Shown here: one piece after another, positions 41,136 to 50,677 of the stretch
Layout of the letters: every line of letters starts with the position of its first letter
Position numbering within the stretch: position 1 is the stretch's first letter
From: Streptomyces sp. NBC_00459
Lineage (GTDB): Bacteria > Actinomycetota > Actinomycetes > Streptomycetales > Streptomycetaceae
Length of the DNA stretch: 64,000 nucleotides
Reading direction: 5' to 3'
NCBI RefSeq assembly: GCF_036013955.1
Contig: NZ_CP107903.1
Span: forward strand, 5,332,001 to 5,396,000
The notes under the pieces: generated by a model
Told to the model about the DNA's origin: nothing
Databases searched by the model: none
Seen by the model: only the letters and a program-made list of their open reading frames with translations
Position numbers and translations under genes: made by a program

Positions 41136-42836
41136 ATGAGTGTGGACACCAGAACACCCCGCACACCCACGGGGGACCGCTCGTCGGGATACGACGACGC
41201 TCCCGCGCTGAGCATGGTGAAGGTGCCGAGCGATCCGGCGCAGGTCATCGTCAACCATGCGAGCTTCCGCGTGCAGTTGGGGGCCTCGACGCGGCGGGCG
41301 GCACCGTCCGCCCGCGTCGCCCGGCACCTCGGCGCCTCCGAGGACACGGCGCGCATCCCCGTCGCAGGCGCCGGCGGCGCCACAGCCGTCCGACGCCGGG
41401 CACCCGTCGTCTGGAGCGGCAAGTCGGCGCCCGACGACACCGGCGCCCACCGGCTGCTCCAGGCCGTACGGGGCTCCAGCGTGCGCCACGGCGAACAGCC
41501 GCCGACCGCCGACGCCGGAGCGACGCAGGTCATCCCCCGCATCGACGAAGAACTCGACTACGCGGGCAGCACCCTCGACCAGACCGTCGAGACCCCCATC
41601 GTCGGCAGCCAGCGCACCCACGGCTCCGACCGGCTGCTCCCCAACATGCGCACCACCGGCAGCGCCTACGAAGAAGCCGGATACGGCCAATCCGGCTACG
41701 GCGACGGCGAGTTCGGCTACGAGGGCGACGAAGCCTACGAACGGGACGCCGACGGACGGCGCACCGGCGCCAGGCGACACCCCAACGACCCCGTACGGCA
41801 CGCCTATTACCCCGGCCGCCGGATGAACCTCGGCGTCGTCCTGCTCCCGCTGCGCATCTTCCTCGGCTTCATCTCCATCTACGCCGGCATGGGCAAACTC
41901 TGCGACCCCGTCTACTTCGACGGCGGCAAACGCGGCTCCATGATGAAGTGGCTCAACACCCTTCACCCCTGGGAAGTCGCCGAACCGCTAAGGCAGTTCG
42001 CCCTCCAGCACCCCGTCGGCTCCGGACTCGTCATCGCCTTCCTCCAGGTCATCGTCGGGGTCCTCACGGTCCTCGGCCTGTGGCAGCGGGTCGCCGCGGT
42101 CGGCGGCGCGATGCTCTCCGCCGCGCTGCTCGTCACCGTCAGCTGGAAGAGCGTCCCCGTCTACGACGCCCCCGACATCATCTACCTGGCCGCCTGGTCG
42201 CCGCTGATCATCGCCGGCGCCCCCGTCTACTCCATCGACGGCCGCCTCGCCGGCAGCGCCTGGCGCCGACTCGGCCCCCGAACAGACATCTGGGAGCTGC
42301 GGAGTTACGTCCTGCGCCGCGGCGCCCTCGTCACGGCCGTCGTCATCGGGCTCACGCTCCTCATCGGCTCGCTTCTCGGCGGCGCCGTCCGCGACGCCGA
42401 CCGAGTGGTCGTCCCCGGCCCCGGCGAGGCCCCGCGCAACGAACTCCCCGGCTCCCCGCTCCCCGAGCAGTCCGGCGAACGCCGCGCCTCGAAGAGCCCC
42501 TCGGCGGCCACCAAGTCCCCGACCCAGAGCGCCACTTCGGCCAGCCCCACCACCGGCGACGCCGCGACCACCCCGCAGGAGGCCCGCGAGAGCGGCAGCG
42601 TCACCGGAAGCCGGCCCAGCCAGACCCAGGGCAGCGCCGGCCAGGCCCCGCCGCAGCAGACCACCCCGGTCGAGCAGGCGCCCAGCACCACCGCCGGACC
42701 GTCCTCGTCGGGCGGCACGGGCACCCCGGGCGGCACCAACGGCGGCTCCACGGGCGGCAGTACCGGTGGCAGCGACGGCAGCACCGGCGGCTCCTCCACG
42801 GGCCAGCCAGGACTGGTGGGCGGCCTCCTGGGCTAG
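41136..42836 (+). CDS. DoxX-family membrane protein with long cytosolic and Ser/Gly tails
   Basis: 566 aa from ATG 41136 (TAACCT -10 at 41114). Residues 1-225 are hydrophilic with repeated TQVIPRIDEEL/TARIPV-type segments and a Tyr/Gly region. A four-helix DoxX domain (~230-360) includes MNLGVVLLPLRIFLGFISIYAGMGKL and APDIIYLAAWSPLIIAGA. A fifth helix (LVTAVVIGLTLLIGSLLGGAV) is followed by a ~150-residue Ser/Thr/Gly/Pro tail, probably extracellular. DoxX proteins take part in quinone or thiol redox complexes. The extensions are unusual for the family (~150 aa). Confidence 0.85.
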   Translation: MSVDTRTPRTPTGDRSSGYDDAPALSMVKVPSDPAQVIVNHASFRVQLGASTRRAAPSARVARHLGASEDTARIPVAGAGGATAVRRRAPVVWSGKSAPDDTGAHRLLQAVRGSSVRHGEQPPTADAGATQVIPRIDEELDYAGSTLDQTVETPIVGSQRTHGSDRLLPNMRTTGSAYEEAGYGQSGYGDGEFGYEGDEAYERDADGRRTGARRHPNDPVRHAYYPGRRMNLGVVLLPLRIFLGFISIYAGMGKLCDPVYFDGGKRGSMMKWLNTLHPWEVAEPLRQFALQHPVGSGLVIAFLQVIVGVLTVLGLWQRVAAVGGAMLSAALLVTVSWKSVPVYDAPDIIYLAAWSPLIIAGAPVYSIDGRLAGSAWRRLGPRTDIWELRSYVLRRGALVTAVVIGLTLLIGSLLGGAVRDADRVVVPGPGEAPRNELPGSPLPEQSGERRASKSPSAATKSPTQSATSASPTTGDAATTPQEARESGSVTGSRPSQTQGSAGQAPPQQTTPVEQAPSTTAGPSSSGGTGTPGGTNGGSTGGSTGGSDGSTGGSSTGQPGLVGGLLG

Positions 42837-42853
42837 CAACAACCCGCCTGCTC

Positions 42854-42918
42854 GGGGCGGTTACGTCAGTGGGGTCCCGCACTGGGAAAGTGCGGGACCC
42901 CACTGACGTAACCGCCCC
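42854..42918. terminator. Giant perfect hairpin (30-bp stem)
   Basis: Arm 42854-42883 is the exact reverse complement of 42889-42918 with loop gggaa. It lies between convergent genes and should terminate both. Its length is exceptional. Confidence 0.9.
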
Positions 42919-42948
42919 AAGCGCAAGGACCTTTGGTGAGCCGTCGGC

Positions 42949-43680
42949 TCAACGACCCAGCGCCGCCAGTTCCTTCGCGGCCTCCGTGAGGTCCTTCGCC
43001 GTGTCGATCGCGCGCCAGTAGGCACCGTGCGGGATCGGGAAGCCGGCCAGGCGGAGCTCACGGGCCAGATGAGGGAACGTGGTGCGCTCGTGGTCGCCAC
43101 GCTCCGGGAGCAGGGCGGCGAACTCCGGGGAGAAGACGTACACACCCGCGTTGATCTCGAAGGTCGACGGAGGGGACTCGATGAAGTCCGTGATGTGACC
43201 GAAGCCGTCCGTCTGGACAGCACCCCAGGGCAGGAGCGGCCGGGCCAGCGCGAGCGTCGCGACGGCGTCCCGCTCAGCGTGGAAGTCGGCCATGTCGCGC
43301 AGCGAGAAACGGGTCCAGATGTCGCCGTTGGTGGCGTACCAGGGACCGTCCGGGGCAGGCAGATGCGCGGCGGCGTACTTGAGGCCGCCGCCACGGCCGA
43401 GAGGCTCGGTCTCGACGACCGTCGTGACGTTCAGCGGCAGATCGGCGGTCTCCAGCCACTTCTGGAGAACCTCGGCGAGATGGCCACAGCTGACCACCAC
43501 GTCCGTCACGCCCTCCTCGGCGAGCCAGACGAGCTGATGGCCGATGATCGGCGTCCCCGTGCCGGGGATCTCGACCATCGGCTTGGGCCGGTCGTCGGTG
43601 TACGGGCGGAGCCGGGAACCCTGGCCGCCGGCGAGGACCACGGCCTGGGTGGGGCGCGACGTGGCGTTCGGATCGGTCAT
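42949..43680 (-). CDS. Nucleotidyltransferase (sugar-phosphate NTP-transferase)
   Basis: 243 aa from ATG 43680; TACAGT six bases upstream suggests a leaderless start. N-terminal signature AVVLAGGQGSRLRPYTDDRPKPMVEI (NTP-binding loop and Lys), VVVSCGHLAEVLQKWL, TEPLGRGGGLKYA, NGDIW (metal Asp), EINAGVYVFSPEF. Likely forms an NDP-sugar such as GDP-mannose or dTDP-glucose. It lacks the C-terminal left-handed helix domain, so it is a minimal form. Substrate not assignable. Confidence 0.88.
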   Translation of the reverse strand: MTDPNATSRPTQAVVLAGGQGSRLRPYTDDRPKPMVEIPGTGTPIIGHQLVWLAEEGVTDVVVSCGHLAEVLQKWLETADLPLNVTTVVETEPLGRGGGLKYAAAHLPAPDGPWYATNGDIWTRFSLRDMADFHAERDAVATLALARPLLPWGAVQTDGFGHITDFIESPPSTFEINAGVYVFSPEFAALLPERGDHERTTFPHLARELRLAGFPIPHGAYWRAIDTAKDLTEAAKELAALGR

Positions 43681-43740
43681 GCCCGAACTGTACGGGGCGC
43701 TCCGCGGGTTTCGCGGGAGAGGTTGGGGTGGGGCTGTGGG

Positions 43741-43797
43741 TGGGCATCTGCGGGCCGGTGGGGCGCGGCGCAGCCGCAGATCAGACGCAGCCCCGCG
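43741..43797. repeat. REP-like element, copy A
   Basis: Contains TGCGGGCCGGTGGGG ... CCCCGCGCCCCTG, the same ends as the segment at 62281-62330. Internal CTGCGG/CCGCAG can pair. From memory, this belongs to a common Streptomyces intergenic repeat family. Confidence 0.55.
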
Positions 43798-43836
43798 CCC
43801 CTGCCAGGCGTGCCCCTACGGGGCGCCTGGCAGGGG
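43798..43836 (-). terminator. Hairpin after the SCO4239-like gene
   Basis: CCCCTGCCAGGC / GCCTGGCAGGGG stem with inner CCCC/GGGG pairing, directly after the stop of the minus-strand gene. Confidence 0.75.
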
Positions 43837-43845
43837 CGCCTGACG

Positions 43846-44295
43846 TCAGCTGTGGGCCGCTGCCACTCCCGTGGCGAAGGACGTGTCGCAGACCGGGCGG
43901 GCGAACGACTGGGCGCGTGACGGGCCGTACATACGGACCGCGGCGCGGCCCAGTGCGCGGGCGATCGAGGTGCAGTGCGCCGCCAGCGACGGGTGACCGT
44001 TCACCGCCTGCTGGAGGTGGGTGAGGGCGATGCCGGGGTCCTTCTCCTGGAGCTCCAGGAGAAGCTGGTCACGCAGGACGTCCTGCGGTGAGGGGGCAGC
44101 GGCGGCCCGGGCGGCCAAGTCCTCGGAGGAGGCGGTGAGCACCGAGTCCGAGGGATTCCCCGACCAGTTGACTCGGGTGACCGCGAGGGTCCCGGACAGC
44201 ACCAGGACGACGGGCAGGACAAGGGCGAGGCTACGGCCGATCCGGCGGGCGGGGCCACGGCCACTTCGCGTCAGTTGGTTAGTGGAGTGCTTCAC
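43846..44295 (-). CDS. Small exported/membrane-anchored hypothetical protein
   Basis: 149 aa from ATG 44295. Basic N-terminus then one hydrophobic segment (IGRSLALVLPVVLVLSGTLAV), i.e. signal anchor or uncleaved signal. The extracytoplasmic part is Ala-rich with LQEKDPGIALTHLQQAVNGHPSLAAHCTSIARALGRAAVRMYG and a later Cys (PVCDTSFATG), so two Cys might form a disulphide. Conserved next to the nucleotidyltransferase and msiK in streptomycetes from memory; function unknown. Confidence 0.8.
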   Translation of the reverse strand: MKHSTNQLTRSGRGPARRIGRSLALVLPVVLVLSGTLAVTRVNWSGNPSDSVLTASSEDLAARAAAAPSPQDVLRDQLLLELQEKDPGIALTHLQQAVNGHPSLAAHCTSIARALGRAAVRMYGPSRAQSFARPVCDTSFATGVAAAHS

Positions 44296-44444
44296 GCGAG
44301 TGAGGGTAGCGCTCGGTGCTGATTTGGCGACATTTAGTCACCCAATCGGGGGATGGATTGGTGCCATTTTGTGGGTAGGGCGTTGACGTAGCGATTCGAA
44401 ACGACCGATCTGCCGGGGTATCGGGCCACCGGCGGACGCGCACG

Positions 44445-44478
44445 CGAAGGGCCCCGCGGCAAGCCGCGGGGCCCTTCG
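44445..44478 (-). terminator. Terminator after msiK
   Basis: Perfect 16-bp stem CGAAGGGCCCCGCGGC with a two-base loop, about 38 bases beyond the msiK stop. Confidence 0.85.
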
Positions 44479-44515
44479 GTGTTCAGGTCGCCTCCGAGTC
44501 GTCTCGGTCGGCGAG

Positions 44516-45652
<1,137 letters not shown>

Positions 45653-45707
45653 GGGTACTAGGCCCCCTTCACCGGCAGGAACGTGCCGGACGATCCGTAG
45701 TGGAAGG

Positions 45708-45719
45708 TGGTGTAGTCCA
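45708..45719 (-). promoter_or_regulatory. dre-like DasR site upstream of msiK
   Basis: Minus strand TGGACTACACCA matches the DasR consensus TGGTCTAGACCA at 10 of 12 positions, just upstream of msiK. Confidence 0.4.
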
Positions 45720-45879
45720 CGTACGCGGACTGAATCTGGACGGTACCCGGCGTTTCGGCGTCTGTCAGTAGCTGGGGGAGTGTGAACTTCGCGGAAATTT
45801 TCGACAAGGGGTCGGCCGGGGCCTGGGTACACTTCACGGGCACGCATGCCTGCACGGTCTGTATGCACGCGCGCGGTGT

Positions 45880-45953
45880 GCCTCCTTAGCTCAGTTGGCC
45901 AGAGCAACGCACTTGTAATGCGTAGGTCGTCGGTTCGAATCCGACAGGGGGCT
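45880..45953 (+). tRNA. tRNA-Thr (anticodon TGT)
   Basis: 74-base cloverleaf without encoded CCA. Acceptor stem GCCTCCT / AGGGGGC; D-arm with AGCTCAGTTGGCCAGAGC; anticodon stem-loop CGCACTTGTAATGCG with anticodon TGT; T-arm GTCGGTTCGAATCCGAC. Reads ACA (and wobble) threonine codons. A hairpin terminator follows at once. Confidence 0.97.
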
Positions 45954-45958
45954 CAACG

Positions 45959-45987
45959 GCCCAGGTCAGCTCCATGCTGACCTGGGC
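45959..45987 (+). terminator. Terminator of tRNA-Thr
   Basis: 12-bp perfect stem GCCCAGGTCAGC with loop tccat, then TTCTT. Confidence 0.85.
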
Positions 45988-46021
45988 TTCTTCGTGTTTG
46001 TGTCTGTGTGATGCTCGCGTC

Positions 46022-46531
46022 ATGACTGATGAGCGTGAGGTTGTGATCGTCCGCTGGCCGGGGCAGGCACCCTCGGCAGAGGCCTCTGAGAGCGGGCTCG
46101 CCGCGTTGTTGGCGGCCTACCACCTGCGGACCGAGGCCGAGAAGGGTGAGCCCGTTGGTGATGTGGACGGGCTGCCGTTGCGCTATCGGGCGGAGATCTC
46201 GGACCCGGGAGCCGCGTTCGTCGGTGATGTCGTGCTGGTGGCGCTCAGCGGGGGTGCTGCCGTGGGGTGTGTGGTGGTGACCGCGCCCGTCGGTGGGCGG
46301 TCGGAGATCAAGAGGCTCTGGACGGATCCGGATTTCCGGGGGCGGGGGATCGCGTCCGGTCTGCTCCGTGCCGCGCTCGCGCAGGCTGTGGAGGGCGGTG
46401 TCAGCAGGGTGCGGCTGTCCGTGTGGGAGTGGCGGGTCGGGGCCATCGCTCTGTACGAGCGGCTCGGTTTCGTCGTCGTCGAGTCTTGGGACGGGCGGGA
46501 TCAGTTGGTGTGCATGGAGTGCGCTGTGTGA
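46022..46531 (+). CDS. GNAT-family N-acetyltransferase
   Basis: 169 aa from ATG 46022, shortly after the tRNA terminator. GNAT core: VALSGGAAVGCVVVTAP (beta4), EIKRLWTDPDFRGRGIASGLLRAAL (motif A with R-G-x-G-x-A/G) and GAIALYERLGFVVVES (motif B). Acetyl-CoA-dependent; acceptor unknown. Convergent with the kinase gene at 46569. Confidence 0.9.
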   Translation: MTDEREVVIVRWPGQAPSAEASESGLAALLAAYHLRTEAEKGEPVGDVDGLPLRYRAEISDPGAAFVGDVVLVALSGGAAVGCVVVTAPVGGRSEIKRLWTDPDFRGRGIASGLLRAALAQAVEGGVSRVRLSVWEWRVGAIALYERLGFVVVESWDGRDQLVCMECAV

Positions 46532-46568
46532 GTGGTCGCCGTTGTGGGGCGCCGTGGGTCGCCACGGG

Positions 46569-47456
46569 TCAGGCGTGGCGCAGTCGGCGCGCGATCTCCA
46601 GGTCCGGTTCCTCCAGCGGGTCGCCGTCCTCGATGTTCCACAGGGCGTTCTGGAGTATCCGGGCGAGGGTCCATGCGCGTGCTCGTTCCCGGTCCAGGGA
46701 CAGGGCGTCCGTGAGGGCGTCGAAGCGCCAGATGATGTCGTCGGGGTCGAAGCGGTTGTTGATGGCCGGCCAGAGGTCGAAGGCGGGGTCTCCGGCGAGG
46801 GGTTTCGGGTCGATGGCGAGCCAGGGGGCGCGGGTGGCGGCGAGGACGTTCTCGTCGTGGAGGTCCCAGTGGAGGAGGCGGTCGCCGGGGTCGGGGGCCA
46901 CTTCGCGCAGGGCTGCCGTGCAGTCCTCGAGGAGGGTGCGGGTTACGGGATCGGGGATCCGGTGGAGGGCTTGTGGTGCTTCGTTCAGCATTGCTGTCGC
47001 GATGTCGCCGAGGCGGCGGATGCCCGGTGGGGCCGGTATGGCTGTGAGGTGGCTCAGGAGGCCGGCGATGACGAGGGTGGCTTCGTGGGCGTCGGGGTGG
47101 TGGGACAGCATCCGGGTGTGGTCGAGGCGTTCCAGGAGCATCGTTCCGGTGGTGGGGTCGTGGTCCAGGAGGCGTACCGCGTGGTCGCCGTTCCAGACGC
47201 GCAGGGCGGTCGGCTCGCCCTCGCTCTCGTCGTCCAGGAGTTGGAGTTTGAGGACGGCCGGGGTGTCGTCCGGGCGGCGGACGGGGAGGACCAGGGCTGT
47301 TACGCCGTGCATGGCCCGGCCGTCGACGCGTAGGTTCCAGCGGTCGAGGAAGTCGTTGGTGCGGGTGGGGAGTGCGGTGATGAAGGCGCGGCCTGCTTCG
47401 CCGTTGTACTTGAGCTGTGTGGCGGCCAGTTCGTCGGGTACGGGGATGCGGATCAC
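46569..47456 (-). CDS. Streptomycin-6-kinase/hydroxyurea-kinase-like phosphotransferase (APH_6_hur type)
   Basis: 295 aa from GTG 47456 (VIRIPVPDELAATQLKYNG); the longer frame upstream overlaps the divergent gene and is rejected. VLKLQLLDDESEGEPTALRVW supplies the ATP-binding Lys and Glu; catalytic HWDLHDENVL and metal-binding IDPKPLAGDPAFDLWP match streptomycin 6-kinases. Could inactivate an aminoglycoside or phosphorylate a metabolite; no antibiotic gene cluster is near. Divergent from the rhomboid-like gene with 33 bases between starts. Confidence 0.88.
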   Translation of the reverse strand: MIRIPVPDELAATQLKYNGEAGRAFITALPTRTNDFLDRWNLRVDGRAMHGVTALVLPVRRPDDTPAVLKLQLLDDESEGEPTALRVWNGDHAVRLLDHDPTTGTMLLERLDHTRMLSHHPDAHEATLVIAGLLSHLTAIPAPPGIRRLGDIATAMLNEAPQALHRIPDPVTRTLLEDCTAALREVAPDPGDRLLHWDLHDENVLAATRAPWLAIDPKPLAGDPAFDLWPAINNRFDPDDIIWRFDALTDALSLDRERARAWTLARILQNALWNIEDGDPLEEPDLEIARRLRHA

Positions 47457-47489
47457 TGGCCGACTGTATGTGCGTGCGTAAATTGGGGC

Positions 47490-48143
47490 ATGCGATTTCC
47501 GGTGGGCCCGCGTGGGGTGTGGGCGTACGTCCGTAGTGCTCCGGGCACCTACGTGTGGCTGCTGGTCCTGTTCTTCACGACTGTTGCGGTGCATCACATG
47601 TCGGCGGAGTTCCAGGAGGAGTTCCTGCGGCAGCGGTCGACGAACATCAATGAGCTGTCGGACCGTCCGGTGCGTGTGCTGATCTCCAGTGCGATGTGGA
47701 TCGACGGGTGGTGGACCCCGTATCTCGTGCTGTATTCGGTGTTTCACGCGTCGGTCGAGCGGTGGTTGGGGACCGTGCGGTGGCTTGTGGTGTGTGTGAG
47801 TGCTCATGTGCTGGCGACGTTGGTGAGTCAGGGTGCGGTGTGGCGGGCGATCCGTGATGGTTCGGCGCCGGCGTCGGCGGCGGACACGATGGATTTCGGG
47901 GTGAGTTACGGGCTGGCGGGGGTGGTGGCCGTGCTCGCGTATCGGATCGCCCGGCCTTGGCGGTATGCGTATGCGGTGGGTGTTCTCGGGGTGTACGGGG
48001 TGCCCCTTTTCGTTTCGCGGACGTTCACCGATCTGGGGCACTTCACTGCGGCGCTGATCGGGTTCGGCTGCTGGCCGTTGACGCGTGGGAGGGGTGCGGA
48101 GGTGCGGAATCCGAAGGAGACACCGGGGGTGGTGAGGCGTTAA
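47490..48143 (+). CDS. Rhomboid-like membrane protein
   Basis: 217 aa from ATG 47490; TAAATT a few bases upstream suggests a leaderless start. About six membrane segments. Candidate catalytic Ser in DFGVSYGLAG (variant of GxSG) and His in DLGHFTAALIG, the pair needed for a rhomboid serine protease. The first loop (HHMSAEFQEEFLRQRSTNINELS) is extracytoplasmic-looking and large. Similar to rhomboid-like Pfam families of actinobacteria; substrate unknown. Eleven bases separate it from the oxidoreductase gene, so they are probably co-transcribed. Confidence 0.82.
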   Translation: MRFPVGPRGVWAYVRSAPGTYVWLLVLFFTTVAVHHMSAEFQEEFLRQRSTNINELSDRPVRVLISSAMWIDGWWTPYLVLYSVFHASVERWLGTVRWLVVCVSAHVLATLVSQGAVWRAIRDGSAPASAADTMDFGVSYGLAGVVAVLAYRIARPWRYAYAVGVLGVYGVPLFVSRTFTDLGHFTAALIGFGCWPLTRGRGAEVRNPKETPGVVRR

Positions 48144-48154
48144 CGTCCGGCGCT

Positions 48155-49576
48155 ATGAGCAGCGCGGATGGCGATTCGGGTGCGGTCGGTGGGCCTGTCA
48201 ACGGCGGGGTTTCGTTCTGGTACGCGCAGGACGGTCTGCCTGCCCTGCGTGCGCCTCTCGCGGGGGACGCGACGGCGGATGTCGTGATCGTCGGGGGTGG
48301 GTACACGGGGTTGTGGACGGCGTACTACCTGAAGAAGGCGGCGCCGTTTCTCCGGGTCGTCGTGCTGGAGAAGGAGTTCTGCGGGTACGGGGCTTCCGGG
48401 CGTAACGGGGGTTGGCTGTACAACGGGATCGCGGGGCGGGACCGGTACGCGCGCGTGCATGGTCATGAGGCCGCCGTACGGCTTCAGCGGGCGATGAACG
48501 ACACCGTCGGCGAAGTGGTGCGGGTGGCCGCGGAGGAGGGTGTCGACGCCGACATCCGTCGTGGGGGTGTGCTGGAAGTCGCCTGCACGCCCGCTCAGTT
48601 GGCGCGGCTGAGGGACTTCCACGAGGTGGAGGTGTCGTACGGGGAGGACGACCGCGAGTTGTACGGCGCCGAGGCGACGGCGGAGCGGGTGCGGGTGGCG
48701 GGTGCTCTGGGGTCGTCGTGGACGCCGCACGGCGCGCGGTTGCATCCGGTGAAGCTGGTCCGGGGGCTTGCCGCGGCTGTCGAGGCGTTGGGTGTTGTCG
48801 TTCGTGAACGGACGCCGGTCACGGAGATCCGGGCGGGGCACGCGGTCACGCCGTACGGGACGGTTCGGGCGCCGTATGTGCTGCGTTGCACGGAGGGCTT
48901 CACTGCCTCGTTGAGGGGGCAGCGGCGGACCTGGCTGCCGATGAACTCGTCGATGATCGCGACCGAGCCGTTGACGGACGAGCAGTGGGAGTCGGTCGGC
49001 TGGGAGGGGCGGGAGGCGCTGGGGGACATGGCGCACGCGTACATGTACGCGCAGCGGACGGAGGACGGGCGGATCGCGTTGGGTGGGCGTGGGGTGCCGT
49101 ACCGGTTCGGGTCGCGGACGGACAACGACGGGCGTACGCAGGCGGCGACGGTGGAGGCGTTGCGGGAGATTCTCGTGCGGTTCTTTCCCTCGCTGGGTGA
49201 TGTGCGGATCGCGCACGCGTGGTCGGGGGTGTTGGGGGTGCCGCGGGACTGGTGTGCCACGGTGACGCTGGATCGGTCGACGGGGCTGGGGTGGGCGGGG
49301 GGTTATGTCGGCTCCGGGGTCGCCACCGCCAATCTGGCGGCGCGGACGCTGCGGGATCTCGTGCAACTCGATTCGGGTCAGGCGGGGCGTACCGAGTTGA
49401 CCGGTCTGCCGTGGGTGGGGCATCGGGTGCGGAAGTGGGAGCCGGAGCCGTTGCGGTGGTTGGGGGTGCGGGGGATGTACGCCACGTATCGGGCGGCGGA
49501 TCGGCGGGAGTCGGCCGGGGGTGGGGAGCGGTCGTCGCGGTTGGCTCGGGTGGCGGACCGGGTGGCTGGGCGGTAG
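48155..49576 (+). CDS. FAD-dependent oxidoreductase (DAO/gamma-glutamylputrescine oxidase-like)
   Basis: 473 aa from ATG 48155. N-terminal FAD-binding ADVVIVGGGYTGLWTAYYL, then EKEFCGYGASGRNGGWLYNGI (as in PuuB/GlpO-type DAO enzymes), substrate domain, and C-terminal RIALGGRGVPYRFG, HAWSGVLG and GYVGSGVATANLAARTL. It oxidises an amine or amino acid to an imine with H2O2 release; substrate not known. Downstream of the rhomboid-like gene; 21 bases from a convergent stop. Confidence 0.9.
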   Translation: MSSADGDSGAVGGPVNGGVSFWYAQDGLPALRAPLAGDATADVVIVGGGYTGLWTAYYLKKAAPFLRVVVLEKEFCGYGASGRNGGWLYNGIAGRDRYARVHGHEAAVRLQRAMNDTVGEVVRVAAEEGVDADIRRGGVLEVACTPAQLARLRDFHEVEVSYGEDDRELYGAEATAERVRVAGALGSSWTPHGARLHPVKLVRGLAAAVEALGVVVRERTPVTEIRAGHAVTPYGTVRAPYVLRCTEGFTASLRGQRRTWLPMNSSMIATEPLTDEQWESVGWEGREALGDMAHAYMYAQRTEDGRIALGGRGVPYRFGSRTDNDGRTQAATVEALREILVRFFPSLGDVRIAHAWSGVLGVPRDWCATVTLDRSTGLGWAGGYVGSGVATANLAARTLRDLVQLDSGQAGRTELTGLPWVGHRVRKWEPEPLRWLGVRGMYATYRAADRRESAGGGERSSRLARVADRVAGR

Positions 49577-49597
49577 GTGGTGGCAGGGGGTGGCTGG

Positions 49598-50578
49598 TTA
49601 CGGCTCCAGTACGACCTTGCCCGTTGTGGCGCGGTTTTCGAGGGCGTGGTGGGCGGTGGCCGCGTCGGCCAGGGGGAAGCGGTGTACGGCCGGGGTCAGG
49701 CGGCCGGTGGCGGCTTCGGTGAGGGCGCGGAGTTCCAGGGTGCGGAGGGGGTTGGGGCCGTCTGTTTTCGCGAGCATCGCCGGGCCGAGGATCTGTTGGG
49801 AGACGTTCTCGACGAGGTAGGGGCCGCCGGTGTGGATCCCTTCGGCGGACCAGCCGAAGACGAGGTGTTGTCCGGTGGGGGAGAGGAGGGCTGTGGCTTC
49901 GCGGGCGATGTCGCCGCCCACGCCGTCGAGGACGAGGGTGGCGGGTCGGCCGCCGAGGTGGGCGCGGACCTTCTGCGGCCAGGCGGGATCCGTGTAGTCG
50001 ACGGCGAGGTCGGCGCCGTTCGCGGCGACGAGGGCTGTCTTGGCCGGGCCGCCGGCCAGGCCGATGACGGTGGCGCCGGTGTGTCGGGCGTACTGGACGA
50101 GGAGGGTGCCGATGCCTCCTGCGGCGGCTGGGACGACGGCCACGGAGTCGGGGCCGAGGTCGGTGAACTGCAGGATTCCCATCGCCGTACGCCCGGTGCC
50201 GATCATTGCGACGGCCTGGGCGAAGTCGAGGCCGGCCGGGATTTCGTGCAGGCGTTCCATGTCGGTGACGGCGAGTTCGGCGTATCCGCCGGGCTGGAAG
50301 CCGAGGTGGGCGACGACGCGTTTGCCGAGCCACAGGTGCGGGGTGCCTTCGCCCAGGGCGTCGACGGTGCCGGCGACCTCGCGGCCGGGGATGGTCGGCA
50401 GCTGGGCGGGTGCGGGTGCGGGGCCCTGGACGCCCTCGCGGAGGGCTGTGTCGAGGAGGTGTACGCCGGCTGCGGCGACGGCGATACGGACCTGGCCGGG
50501 GCCGGGTGTCGGGTCCTGGACCTGCTCGTAGGTGAGGTTCTCGGCGGGGCCGAAGGTGTGCAGGCGGATGGCGTGCAT
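49598..50578 (-). CDS. Quinone oxidoreductase, zinc-binding-dehydrogenase family (SCO4266-like)
   Basis: 326 aa from ATG 50578 with GGGAGA upstream. MDR fold: GroES-like N-terminus (VRIAVAAAGVHLLDTALREG, GREVAGTV) and Rossmann domain with VVPAAAGGIGTLLVQYARHTGATVIG (NADPH-binding AAGGIG) and VLDGVGGDI. No zinc ligands, as in NADPH:quinone reductases. A perfect SoxR box lies ~80-100 bases upstream; in S. coelicolor SCO4266, a homologous oxidoreductase, is a known SoxR target induced by redox-active metabolites such as actinorhodin. Probably detoxifies quinones. Confidence 0.9.
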   Translation of the reverse strand: MHAIRLHTFGPAENLTYEQVQDPTPGPGQVRIAVAAAGVHLLDTALREGVQGPAPAPAQLPTIPGREVAGTVDALGEGTPHLWLGKRVVAHLGFQPGGYAELAVTDMERLHEIPAGLDFAQAVAMIGTGRTAMGILQFTDLGPDSVAVVPAAAGGIGTLLVQYARHTGATVIGLAGGPAKTALVAANGADLAVDYTDPAWPQKVRAHLGGRPATLVLDGVGGDIAREATALLSPTGQHLVFGWSAEGIHTGGPYLVENVSQQILGPAMLAKTDGPNPLRTLELRALTEAATGRLTPAVHRFPLADAATAHHALENRATTGKVVLEP

Positions 50579-50655
50579 GCGGGTCTCCCGGGTGTGTTTC
50601 CCGGTGTGTGGCCGGGTGGGTGGTTCGGCGTGGTGCCGTGGGAGTCCCACTTTTC

Positions 50656-50677
50656 GACCTCAAGCATGCTTGAGGTC
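50656..50677 (-). promoter_or_regulatory. SoxR box and promoter of the quinone oxidoreductase
   Basis: A perfect 22-base palindrome whose core CCTCAAGCATGCTTGAGG fits the SoxR consensus CCTCAAG-N4-CTTGAGG. TTGACC at its edge is a -35; the long spacer typical of MerR/SoxR promoters follows, then AAAAGT. The box overlaps the final codons and stop of the upstream gene. Confidence 0.85.

Noticed and set aside
45658..45855. 65-residue frame ending 6 bases before msiK
   Set aside because: It covers the msiK promoter and the dre-like site, has no ribosome site and no recognisable motif; likely chance.
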